NCBI GenBank assembly: GCA_032622095.1
Contig: CP136065.1
Coordinates: 39,623,503 to 39,687,502, forward strand
Direction: 5' to 3'
Source of the DNA: Siphonodentalium dalli
Lineage: Eukaryota > Mollusca > Scaphopoda > Gadilida > Siphonodentaliidae
DNA: 64,000 nucleotides
Of the stretch, positions 23,759-33,761 are shown in pieces (positions within the stretch are counted from its first letter, which is position 1; the number at the start of each line of letters is the position of its first letter). The translations under genes were made by a program, and so were the position numbers. The notes under the pieces were generated by a model that was given only the letters and a program-made list of their open reading frames with translations, was not told the origin of the DNA and did no database searches.

Positions 23759-24141
23759 TAATGGGGTCATTGTCGTAACGTTTTATACATAAATGCACAC
23801 CAGTCTCAGAAGGCGCGAGACTGAAACGTTACCGTAAATAATTGCCGTCTGCTTCAATTCATAACTATTTTTCTTCCGAAGTTCTGATAAAGGCATTCTT
23901 TTATCACAATTATCGAAACTGCAATAAGATTGGTCATCGGTCGCATATTTTTCTTAGTATTAAACAGGGACGGAAAGAACTGCATGGTTGTTTGGTCGAT
24001 GAACGGAAGAAAATGAACTTACAAAAAATATCAAAACGTGTGCATTTATGTAGAAAACACTACGACAATGACCTCTGTCACATGACACTACGCGAGACTG
24101 GTGTGATCTATGTATAAAACATTACGACAATGACCCCATTA
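23759..24141. mobile_element. Element with 48-bp inverted repeats starting TAATGGGGTCATTG
   Basis: 23759-23807 and 24094-24141 are inverted copies (TAATGGGGTCATTGTCGTAA, then TTTTATACATA and CACCAGTCTC). Part of the repeat (TACGACAATGACC) occurs again internally at 24061. CAGCACTTTC lies just outside both ends, a possible imperfect target duplication. 383 bp; a 91-codon frame inside is not recognised. Superfamily unknown. Confidence 0.7.
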
Positions 24142-24361
24142 GCAGCACTTTCCGACATCCGAAATAAATAACGCAGATTAATGATAATCAACGACGGAAA
24201 TTGTAATCGATTATTGACGTTTTTTGTCGGAGTACCCTGACCAGTTTGCCGTCCCCAGTCTGGTAGAGCATGAAACTTTTTGTAATTGTCAATCTTTTGT
24301 CAATTATTGTCATATATAGTGCAGTGTCAAACTGTCATCAGCAAATCTATACCGTACTTAC

Positions 24362-24657
24362 AAGTTATAGGTGTGTTTGAGAAGAGAGGCAGTTTGGTAA
24401 ATTCCCACAACTTGGCACAAGATAGATAGCAAATCGAATAAAATACAAATAAATTTGGCCTCCCATTGTTTTTTGCAAATAATATCGAAAATCGACACGA
24501 ACTGAGATCTCAATTTATGCAATTTACGATAGGCCCTATTTACTAATTTAGCAGAAATTTTCGCGCCATTTTTTTGGCAGCGGTGCGATTGCCAGAGTCG
24601 AGAGACCAGCGCCACTACTAAAGCAAGTCGTCCTGCCAATAGTTCTTTCAATGTCAT
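24362..24657 (-). CDS. Candidate first exon, unknown gene
   Basis: A minus-strand frame starts at ATG 24657 and stays open until a strong donor (AACTT|GTAAGTACGG) at 24361-24356. It would encode about 98 residues, including a basic middle (R-K-L-H-K-L-R-S-Q) and a hydrophobic stretch near the C terminus. The composition is plausible for an N-terminal exon, but no family was recognised and no phase-compatible next exon was found, so it may be chance. Confidence 0.22.
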
Positions 24658-25130
24658 GCAAATCTTTCGCCACTAAAAGTTGTCATCAGACGTATTTCGG
24701 CTAAATATCAATATATGTAAAGTTTACCGATTATTCTTCCTGGTTAACACCTCAATTACTTACACGCCTTCTGAAGACTTAACGACGTTTCCTGTTCACG
24801 GAATCTGATGTAAAATTCGAACTAACGAAACGAAATTTGGCCGATTTTCCGGACGGACAAGAAATGCAGCTAAAATCTGCGGGTTTGTTGATAGTTATTA
24901 TGTTCTTTGCTGATAATTATATTATTAAACTTTTTGACCAATGAAACATGTGTTTATTCGTTTACCATGTATGTATTATGTCGATATATATATTTATGGA
25001 TGGAGAATGACACAATGTGTTTTACAGCCCATACGGTAAGACTTAAACCTCGTCATATTTTCCGTACCGTATATACTGGTCAACTCGAGCATCATATATA
25101 TATGGGAGGCCAAATTCACATTTAATAGCT

Positions 25131-25312
25131 AATTACGCTTAAGCGTAAACCATTACTCTTAAGCGTAATGCTATTATGCTTAACTGTAAAACCATTACGC
25201 TGAAGCGTAATGCGATTACGCTTTTATTGTAATTCGTGTACGCTTAAGCGTAATAGCCTCACTCACAACGCCATTACACTTTAAAAGCGTAATGCAATTA
25301 CACTTAGCGTTA
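25131..25312. repeat. Array of TTACGCTTAAGCGTAA palindromes
   Basis: The 16-bp palindrome TTACGCTTAAGCGTAA and one-to-three-base variants recur about six times with short A/T-rich spacers. Units look like (ATTACGCTTAAGCGTAATGC)n with drift. Not coding. Confidence 0.85.
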
Positions 25313-25759
25313 TAAGTATTATAATGCCGACCATATAACAGACGACGTGAAGACACGAGAATCGCATAAACAATTAAAGATGACAGCTAGATAGCATTTT
25401 TAATTATATCAATTTTGAGACGAAATTCTGCTATTAACATAATTTTTGGCCCATTCGACTGGTCCTTTTCCCAATAGAGCCAGCTGCTCGATTCGCAGTA
25501 GAATTCTGGACAGGCAAGTATGATATGTAAGCCCCTGCTGAATGTAGATATCGCACAAGAACACAAGCAAACTCCTCACCATTTGAAGTGCGACAATTAC
25601 CCCCAAAATATCTACTTCCCCGAATATGTTTGACGGATGGCATGCACTTACCATCATCACGACCATATTTAAATTTCAAGGAGCGACTTTCGGAGAGTCT
25701 ATCAGAGAGGTACGAAAGTGAACTGGAAACACACTCATATTATATTGTCATATTGCGCG

Positions 25760-26500
25760 AACGGCGCCATGGCACTTAATTCACCCATAACTCTTTAAAA
25801 AGCAAAGGCTAGGTATTTCATGATGAGTTCACAAACAGACTTGTCTCTTAGTAATAAATGTAAATTGTTTGACAAATTAATAATTCCTATATTGTTTTAT
25901 GGTTGCGAAATATGGGCTGTTGAGTTAAAATTTCGGTTTATTGATACATACCCTCTTGAGCAGACACACTGCAAAGATATAATATATTCAACTCAATTGA
26001 AAAGCGTCAAATCATGCTGCGAGGGCCAAAACTATGTTGATACACATAGCAATTAATGCCATCGGGAATATATTCAAATATCTAAATAAAATTCGTTTCT
26101 CACAACCGGGAAATATAATACATGATTCTCTCAGATAATCTCTATTGTGTAATCTTCCAATGTGGGGCACACATCGCGACGAAAAGCGGTATCAATTATA
26201 AAAAGATAATTTCGATTTGTTTACTAAATTTCACATTGACGAGTTAATTGTTCCCGCATGAATTGTTCAGATAATAACTTCAACAGACGGCAATACATTA
26301 TCCGTTTGTTGAACTTATATCTGAACAAATGAATAAGAATCGTATATTATCCTTCAACACTTGTAGTATCTGTTCATACATCTATCGTCTGCTTATATTT
26401 CCTGAATATGCATCGATCCCTCCAGATGAATATATAGGCCATTCAAATGTCTGTCTTTTTATTGTTATAACTGGACAGGAAAATCTCTATTTGGTAAAGG
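25760..26500 (+). pseudogene. 3' remnant of a non-LTR retrotransposon reverse transcriptase
   Basis: 25820-26056 encodes L-S-N-K-C-K-L-F-D-K-L-I-I-P-I-L-F-Y-G-C-E-I-W, the conserved phrase just after the catalytic domain in jockey/CR1/L2-type reverse transcriptases. A C-K-D-I-like block and, after a frameshift, I-A-I-N-A-I-G-N-I-F-K-Y-L follow. The remainder to about 26500 is frameshifted and stop-ridden. The catalytic YxDD/ADD region is absent upstream. Dead copy. Confidence 0.65.
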
Positions 26501-26523
26501 AATGAATGTAGATTGTACGTAGA

Positions 26524-26789
26524 TGGGGGGGGGGGGGGGGTTGGCGACCTTCTTAGTTTACCGATGACATCGGATATAGACAATTATTTATAGGAGATTG
26601 CTGTGGTATTATATAATCTATAAAAATAAAAGAGTAGGATATGTCTGTCCGTCCGTCTGTTCGCCTGTGTGGATTTTTTTTTTTATCATAGACCCCAAGA
26701 CCGAATTCAACCAAATTTGGTGTGGTGACTCGGTGTACCCTGGCGGAGGTTATAACGGCGATAATGTTTCAAAATTATAATTTAACAAA
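26524..26789. repeat. Poly-G run and TGTCCGTCCGTC-type repeat fragment
   Basis: 16 G at 26525-26540. 26640-26785 carries TCTGTCCGTCCGTCTG and ATTCAACCAAATTTGGTGTG, phrases typical of interspersed repeats elsewhere in the window. Confidence 0.5.
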
Positions 26790-26852
26790 ATTTCATTATA
26801 TGAATAAAGCAAATAATAATCATTATTATTTGCTTTATTCATATAATGAAAT
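26790..26852. repeat. Perfect 63-bp palindrome
   Basis: Two 31-base arms (starting ATTTCATTATATGAATAAAG) are exact reverse complements around a single C at 26821. It can extrude as a hairpin with essentially no loop. No related copy was seen in the window. Confidence 0.95.
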
Positions 26853-27883
26853 ACGCTCACTATATATATGGGCCTATTTCAGCACCAGATATACGCTCTT
26901 TATATATGTGTTTTCACTGTGGCCCGCGCCATCCAACAGAATAACTGGTATAAGTCCACTATGGGCTTGGCTTATATTTCAGAATCAATTAAGTCGAATA
27001 TGAACCTATGTGAATATTTAGGTCCAAATGTGGGTTAATGCATTGTGCGCGAAGCACACACAGGGACCAGATGTCCGTAACATATAAAGGGGCCGCAGGC
27101 CCCTCCAACGCTAAACAAAGGCCCCCCAAAGGGAGCATGTTTCAGCTAATTAGTGTATAATTCAGATACACACGACAAGAGCGGGAACTCTACTTTTGAG
27201 TTAAAATCGAAACAGGAAATACATTGCATGCTGCATCGCGTCTCATGTGAATGCATTAATTGTATCATATTATGCTTTTCGTTCGTCTTATTTCTTCGGT
27301 TCACAAATATGCTGTGTACATAGTCCACAGCAGTCAACAAATGTCACTATTCAATATATAGACGCGAAAGACTTGATATATAAGATATTCGCATTATTTC
27401 TCACTCTCAGGCAGGATTTTGAAGTATATTATTCTCAGTGTTGTGACCAGCTGGTGACCGTGTCGTCGTTGTGCAATAGATTCTTTCGTAATACCGGACT
27501 GAGCAGATACAACGAACACGCCATCTACGGAGTTAGCTTTTTACGGGTCATCTTGATCATATATCAAAGGTAAAAATCCGTATTTTATCGACTGATCTCT
27601 AGATGGTCATTATACTTTATACATTGTGATATGTTGTTTGTTTTTATTTCATTTTACGATGTAGAATAGAGTTATGCATCCTTACACGTTTGTGTTCTAT
27701 ACGATATGCTTAAATGGACACAAGGCACTCGCAATCGGCAAATGTGCAAAAGATATAGAAGTCTGTAAAACATCACCACTCAGAGGAACATGGGGAAATA
27801 TATAAACTGTGTTCTTATGACTTATATTCATTATTTATAGTTCTCCAATCATTATAATTTCGCTCGTTGAAATCATGTAAATG
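26853..27883. other. No gene supported
   Basis: Contains a 108-codon plus frame (27247-27573) followed by AAAG|GTAAAA. The product is not recognised and there is no acceptor evidence, so it is not called. A GC-rich GGGGCCGCAGGCCCC hairpin lies near 27089. Confidence 0.35.
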
Positions 27884-28063
27884 TACAGTAATGCCCAAAG
27901 TAATTAACCACTTAACCACAGCAGAATTATGGGTAATTTTTCAGGAATTAGTCGGTAATATGGCTTGTTACCATTCATCGGAAAGCTCTCGCCGACTAAT
28001 TCCTGAAAAATTACCCATAATTCTGCTGTGGTTAAGTGGTCAATTACTTTGGGCATTACTGTA
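27884..28063. mobile_element. Palindromic MITE, TACAGTAATGCCC family, copy 2
   Basis: Starts TACAGTAATGCCCAAAGTAA and ends with its complement; TA on both sides. At 180 bp it is shorter than the other copies (about 216 bp). The right arm has lost the segment opposite TATGGCTTGTTACCATTCATC, so the centre is asymmetric. Confidence 0.88.
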
Positions 28064-28360
28064 GGTCCCTAAACAAAACTAGTCTGTTACAGTTGTTTAT
28101 CACCAAACATCGCTAATCGCTAACAATTTCAAATATTTTAATCTGAATTTGATTTTCATAATATTTTTCAACTTGAATGTTTTGACCTTTCCCAATGTTT
28201 ACCTGTCAAATGTTTTAATAAACTTTGGTATCTTATTGGACTAAGTGAACTTTTATATCTAGTAATTCCGCTGTGACAACAATGTTTTCATGACAATGGT
28301 TTTGACATGCAAAAATACCGAAATTTCATTATTGGAGAGTTTTTAGCTCCACTTGACGAA

Positions 28361-29643
28361 GTCAATCTTGAGCTATTGTCATGTGTTGGTGTCCGTCGTC
28401 CGTCCCCAACAATTTCTTTGGGTCCACCCTACAGGCCGCATCCCTAATCCGGTCATCATCAAACTTCATACAGATCTTCGGAGTGACCTCTAGATGAGAG
28501 CCGTCGATTTTTTCCAGAAATTCGTTAACAAACATGGCCACCAACCAGCACAACAGCCATTTTCGATTTGAAATTTGAATACATCGGCAGACTCTGCAGC
28601 CCGGATTTTTTGGAGTAATGTTTTGTAAATTTACAGGCATGTTTAGGATCACATATACATGGGAGCTGTCGAATTTTAGCGATTTTCAATGAAAAACATG
28701 GCCGACAGCAGCCATCTTGAACTTTACTCTTTGCATGACTAATATCCTTTGGCACACCCTTAAAGGCCACATCCCTTATCCGATCATCACCAAACTTCTC
28801 ATAATGATCTTCTGGGTGACCTATGTACGGGAGCCATCGTTCATTTCCGAAATTCGTTTAAAACATGGCTGCCAGCAGCCATCTTGGATTGTATTCTTTG
28901 CATGAGTAAATAGTTCGGCACACCCTATACAGACCACATCCCTCATCCGATCGTCAAAAAATACATATGGTTCTCCGGGGTGACCTCTAGATTTGGCCGA
29001 AATTCTTAAAAAATATGGCCACCAGCATCCATCCTTGATTTCAAATTTGAATCCATCGACACAGCCTGCGGTCTGCATTTATTGGAGAATTGTTTTGAAA
29101 ATTTGCTGTCATGTTTGGGATCACCCCTAGATGGGAGCCATCGAATTTGAAATTTGGAAATGTTGAAAAACATGCCCGCCAGCAGCCATCTTGAACTTTA
29201 TTCTTTGTACGACTAAATCATTTGGCACACCCTGCAGACCACTTCCCTCATCTGATTGACACCAAACTTCACACGAATCTTCGGACTGACATCTTGATGG
29301 CATATTTAAATTTTGTTGAAAATTGTGGCCGCCGGCAACCATCTTGGATTTTACTCTTTGCATGCAGGACTAAATTCCTTTAGCACATCTTACAGGCCAC
29401 ATACCTTATCCGATCGTCACCAAACTTCATGTCTGCAAATTTTCAAAACATTTCACCCATAATTGTGGGCTGCAGGGTGTGCCGATAGATTCAAACGTGA
29501 AATCCAAGATGGCCACTGTAGGCCATGTTTCAACAGTATTGGGAGAAATGGAAAGGTTCCACTCTAGAGGTCCCGCGGAGTTTGGTGACAATCGGATCAG
29601 GGATGTAGCATGTATGGTGTGCTAAAGGAATTAGTCATGCAAA
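28361..29643. repeat. Diverged tandem-repeat field (CCATCTTG / GGCACACCCT motif)
   Basis: Units of roughly 200 bp repeat an order of phrases: TTTGGCACACCCT, CCACATCCC..ATCCGATC, CACCAAACTTC, TCTTCGG.GTGACCTC, GGGAGCC.TCGAATTT, AACATGGCC.CCAGCAGCCATC, TTGAACTTTACTCTTTGCAT. About six diverged copies. Non-coding despite short open frames on both strands. Confidence 0.75.
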
Positions 29644-31611
29644 GTGCTTGCATAAAACGGTTGAAGCGGAACAAAGCCAGTGGGCACACCAATATTGTAA
29701 ATGAACATCTAATTCATGCAGCGAATGCTCTACTTCCGGTTCTGTGTCTGCTATTCTCAAGTATGCTCAGATACGAATTTATTCCATCTAAAATGAAAAT
29801 GGGAATAATAATTCCGATTTTCAAGGGTGACCCCAAGCCTGTCGACAACCCAGATAGTTACAGAGCCATAACTTTACTGCCATCAATGTATACACTTTTT
29901 GAGATGGTTATTTTGGACAGGCTTCTTAAATACGATATGTTCGCCGGTTTTCCGAACTGTCTGCAGAATGGTTTCCAGAAAGGGGTTGGTTGCACAGTAA
30001 CCTCATATATACTCCAAGATGTTGTGAAATATGCACATCTCAACGACTCTAAAGTATACGCCGCATTTTTGGATTCCCAAAAAGCGTTTGATAAGAGTAT
30101 GGCACGAAATCACTAATCTATAAGTTAATGCAGAAAGGCCTCGGAGGGAGTATGCCTAGAGTTGTTGCTGCCATGTACTCGGAGATCAAAATCAAAGTGC
30201 GATATGCTGGCTATTTTTCAGAACCGTTCACCATGGAGCAAGGGACAAGACAAGGGGTAGTTTTGTCCCCTTTGTTGCACCTTGTATATATTGACGACCT
30301 CCTAAAAGAACTCTCATTATCACCGGAGGGTGCTCATATAGATTCAATCTCGTGTTCATGTCTGCATTCTTTCTTACTCAGAAGGTGGCTTTAACAGTCT
30401 TCTGAATAAATGTCATAAGTATAGCAAAACGTGGAAATTTGAATATTCATTTGCAAAAAGCGAAATTATTGTCTTTGTCAATGTGTCCACACGTAAACGC
30501 TCAAACGCTCCAAAGACAGAACATAAATGGTTTATCGGACTGAACACTCTGAAGGAAGTCAAAGACGTTATTCACCTTGGTATCCCTCAAAATAATCGGT
30601 CGGATAGATCTCGAAATATTGACAGAGCATGCGAAAAGCTAAGAAGGACATTTTTCGGTGCAAGCCGTTCGCCAATCACCAAATTCCTGACTCCTTCATC
30701 TGCTCTTGAAATCTTGAAATGTGTAGTAATCCCAAAGGCATTAAATGGATGTGAAATGTGGTATGGCCTGGCAAACACACAAATTCTGCAACTTGAGAGA
30801 GTCTATCGGATGTGTATAAAAATATTCAATGTCTGCCTACTAGAACAAGTACAGAAATTTCACTGTCATTATTTTGTTTAACACCACTGCATGTCGAAGT
30901 AGACCGGAAAAAACTGTTATTCTTGGGAACACTAATCAATCTTCCAAACACTCATCGCGATGCTCTAATGGTGTTTATGTTCAATGTTCAAGGCCACCTC
31001 CTCTATAAACGGCCGCTGTCGGGCTTTGCGAAGAAAAGCTTCACAAATCTGCATGGATATGATCTCATTGATTACGTCACAAATTTTCTTGATTCTGGCT
31101 TCTTTCCATCACAGACACAAGGGAAAGAAATTGTAAAAGAGAAGATCAACAACTTCGCATATCAAGCACCATGGTGTGATTCGACAAATGAATCACTGAA
31201 TTTCTTTCGGATGGTTAAATCCTGTCCGATGTCGATCTGGAGAGGCTGGTTACTATGCAGAGAACACCCAAAGTACAAAGCTAAAGCTCTCTATATGACA
31301 AACATCATCTCCAGAACGACATATGACAACAACGCATTATTCAAGCATTGTGGGTGCCAATACCATGACCTCATGTCACACATGTACCTCCATTGCTTCT
31401 CTCCGCACATACAGGAACTCTGAAATGAATTCTGGTATAAAATCTTAAATATATTCGGAATTCCTACATTTTCATTCCTGGATTTGCTCTCGCCGGTAGG
31501 ATTCCTCACTTATGCATGTGGATGTGGAAGTCACCCTACTCTGGAACTCATGTGTCATGAGAAACGTTTATTTGTTCATTGTCTCATATTTGTATGTGTC
31601 ATTTGCTCCAT
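29640..31611 (+). pseudogene. Non-LTR retrotransposon reverse transcriptase, decayed
   Basis: Recognisable RT blocks in order: K-R-N-K-A-S-G; K-M-G-I-I-I-P-I-F-K-G; S-Y-R-A-I-T-L-L-P; L-Q-N-G-F-Q-K-G-V-G-C-T; A-A-F-L-D-S-Q-K-A-F-D; Q-G-T-R-Q-G-V-V-L-S-P-L; L-E-I-L-K-C-V-V-I-P-K-A-L-N-G-C-E-M-W; then a C-terminal region with a Cys/His-rich phrase (H-C-G-C...H-M-Y-L-H-C). The pattern is that of jockey/CR1/L2-like elements. Frameshifts fall near 30100, 30350-30480 and 30810-30880, with a stop at 31421-31423. The A-D-D segment of the active site, expected between about 30350 and 30390, is deleted. No endonuclease domain is present. Inactive 5'-truncated copy inside the tandem-repeat field. Confidence 0.82.
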
Positions 31612-31744
31612 CTGACCAATCCAAACGGTCAACCGAACTTATATAAGTGAAATTGATAATAGTTTGAATGTCACTATTGTATTCATAAACATGTATATAA
31701 TTGTACACATATCTCTCCTTCAAGGAGGCAATACACATCTCCCT

Positions 31745-32640
31745 CGGTCTGCATTTATTGGAGAATTGTTTTGAAAATTTGCAGTCATGTTTGGGATCAC
31801 CCCTAGATGGGAGCCATCGAATTTGAAAATTGGAAATGTTGCAAAACATGCCCGCCAGCAGCCATCTTGGACATTATTCTTTGTATGACTAAATCATTTG
31901 GCACACCCTGCAGACCAAATCCCTCATCTGATTGACACCAAACTTCACACGAATCTTCGGACTGACATCTTGATGGCATATTTAAATTTTGTTCCGAATT
32001 TCGTTGAAAATTGTGGCCGCCGGCAACCATCTTGGATTTTACTCTTTGCATGCAGGACTAAATTCCTTTAGCACATCTTACAGGCCACATACCTGATCCG
32101 ATCGTCACCAAACTTCAAACTTCATGCCTGCAAATTTTCAAAACATTTCACCCATAATTGTGGGCTGCAGGGTGTGCCGATAGATTCAAACGTGAAATCC
32201 AAGATGGCCGCTGCAGCCATGTTTTAACAGTATTGGGAGAAATGGAAAGGTCCCATCTAGAGGTCCCGCGGAGTTTGGTGACAATCGGATCATGGATGTA
32301 GCATGTATGGTGTGCTAAAGGAATTAGTCATGCAAAGATGCCGGCGTCCATGATTTTCAACGAAATTCGGATAGCTTGGATTTCACATTTTATTCCATCA
32401 GAACACTCTGCACTCACAATTATTGGGGAAATGTTGTGAAAATTCACAGGCATGTTTGGAACCACATCGAATTGGGAGCTCTCAAAATCTAACGATATTC
32501 GATCAAAAACGTGGCTACCGGCAGCTATCTTGGAGTTTACTCTTTGCATCACTAAATACTTCGGCATGCCCTACGGCCAACATTGTTTATCCAATTGATC
32601 CCAAACTTCACATGGGCTCTTGGGGTTGACCACTGGTATA
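31745..32640. repeat. Tandem-repeat field, right side; copies 29073-29643
   Basis: 31745-32337 repeats 29073-29643 in the same orientation with only scattered substitutions and small indels, down to the shared end GGAATTAGTCATGCAAAG. The retrotransposon remnant sits between the two copies. Further diverged units continue to about 32640. A TTATTATTATTATCATCATC microsatellite follows. Confidence 0.8.
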
Positions 32641-33046
32641 CCTTATGTGATGCATCTCCATTATTATTATTATCATCATCATCAATTCATATAATATTGA
32701 TTATTTTTACGTACATGTCATGACTTATATATATGATATTGAACATTATACTGAATTTATGCGTATAGCAGGCTACACCTTTTCGGCGCATGCACCCATA
32801 CGTCGGACATGCTGGGTTCCCCAGTTGCCCAAATATTGTATATCTCTGGATATCATCATTGGTTTTTTTGAGAATAATCTTTTGACTTTTGACTTAAACA
32901 TTTAAACATACCACATGAACATAAACATCACTCCATATTGATTGTACTGTATGCCATTATCCCCCCTCCACGTTGAGCTACAACGTCGTTGACACTTTCA
33001 GTGTCATTGACATTTTCATTTCTCTCTCAGAAGCCATGCACGTCGA
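32641..33046 (+). other. Region upstream of the NADAR gene
   Basis: No TATA box or CpG-rich promoter stands out. CATTTTCATTTCTCTCTCAG (33011-33030) is a good splice-acceptor tract, and the frame from 33031 is open into the NADAR exon. An upstream untranslated or short coding exon is therefore possible, but none was found. Confidence 0.4.
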
Positions 33047-33362
33047 ATGTTTAGTCTGAACACAATGGAATCAAAGCGGAAACGGGCCAGCTCCACGGAT
33101 AGCGGCGACATCAAACGGCCACGGAAGCCAGATGAGATATCAGTGGGTGGACTAAAGTCTGAACAAGACACCAATGTCACTGAGGGCGACGCACATGGAA
33201 CTGGGAAGGTCACTTCTACGAATGTTACAGCCGATGGGAAAGAGAATTTCGTTTTCTTCTACAGCAAAATCTCTCCATTTTCACAGTTCCACTCATGTGA
33301 ATTTACTGTCAATGGGATCAAGTACACATGCGCAGAACAGTATATGATGCACCAGAAAGCAG
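33047..33362 (+). CDS. NADAR gene exon 1
   Basis: Encodes the N-terminal tail and the first third of the NADAR domain, ending in C-A-E-Q-Y-M-M-H-Q-K-A plus one base. Donor GCAG|GTAATA at 33363; intron phase 1. Reading through the donor gives only G-N-M-E-N and a stop. Two possible starts (33047, 33065); the second has A at -3 and G at +4. Confidence 0.92.
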
Positions 33363-33724
33363 GTAATATGGAAAACTAGTTAATTTATATATGTTGTACA
33401 ATATGCATGTAGATATATAAAAGCGATCTTCCATTCTATAGTGGGTACAAAAGTCGATACACTATATTACAAAAAAATCAAACAAAACAAGATACAGGGA
33501 ATTTTTAGGCAACAACAAGGGCCAAAATTGGGCCCTGTTCCCAATAGAAAATGGTCAGGTATTTCCCAATTTATGACACCAAATTCAACAAAAGACACGA
33601 CTTCCATTTTTGTGATTTGTTTGAAGTCCCCTTACTCCATTCGCATATATCAGATAGGAATAAACGGTCTAGAAAATAAAACTGTTTGAGTTTCACATGC
33701 AATTAACATTTATTCTTGTTTAAA

Positions 33725-33761
<37 letters not shown>

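Noticed and set aside
27247-27573. 108-codon plus-strand frame
   Set aside because: No recognisable domain, no acceptor site, and similar-length frames are frequent in this window.
28362-29363. Minus-strand frames of 78-96 codons
   Set aside because: They fall in the diverged tandem repeats and recur in other frames in sister units, so they are not genes.
29073-32337. LTR retrotransposon with 575-bp LTRs
   Set aside because: The reverse transcriptase is of non-LTR type, the flanks belong to the wider tandem-repeat field, and no TG...CA ends, primer-binding site or polypurine tract were seen.
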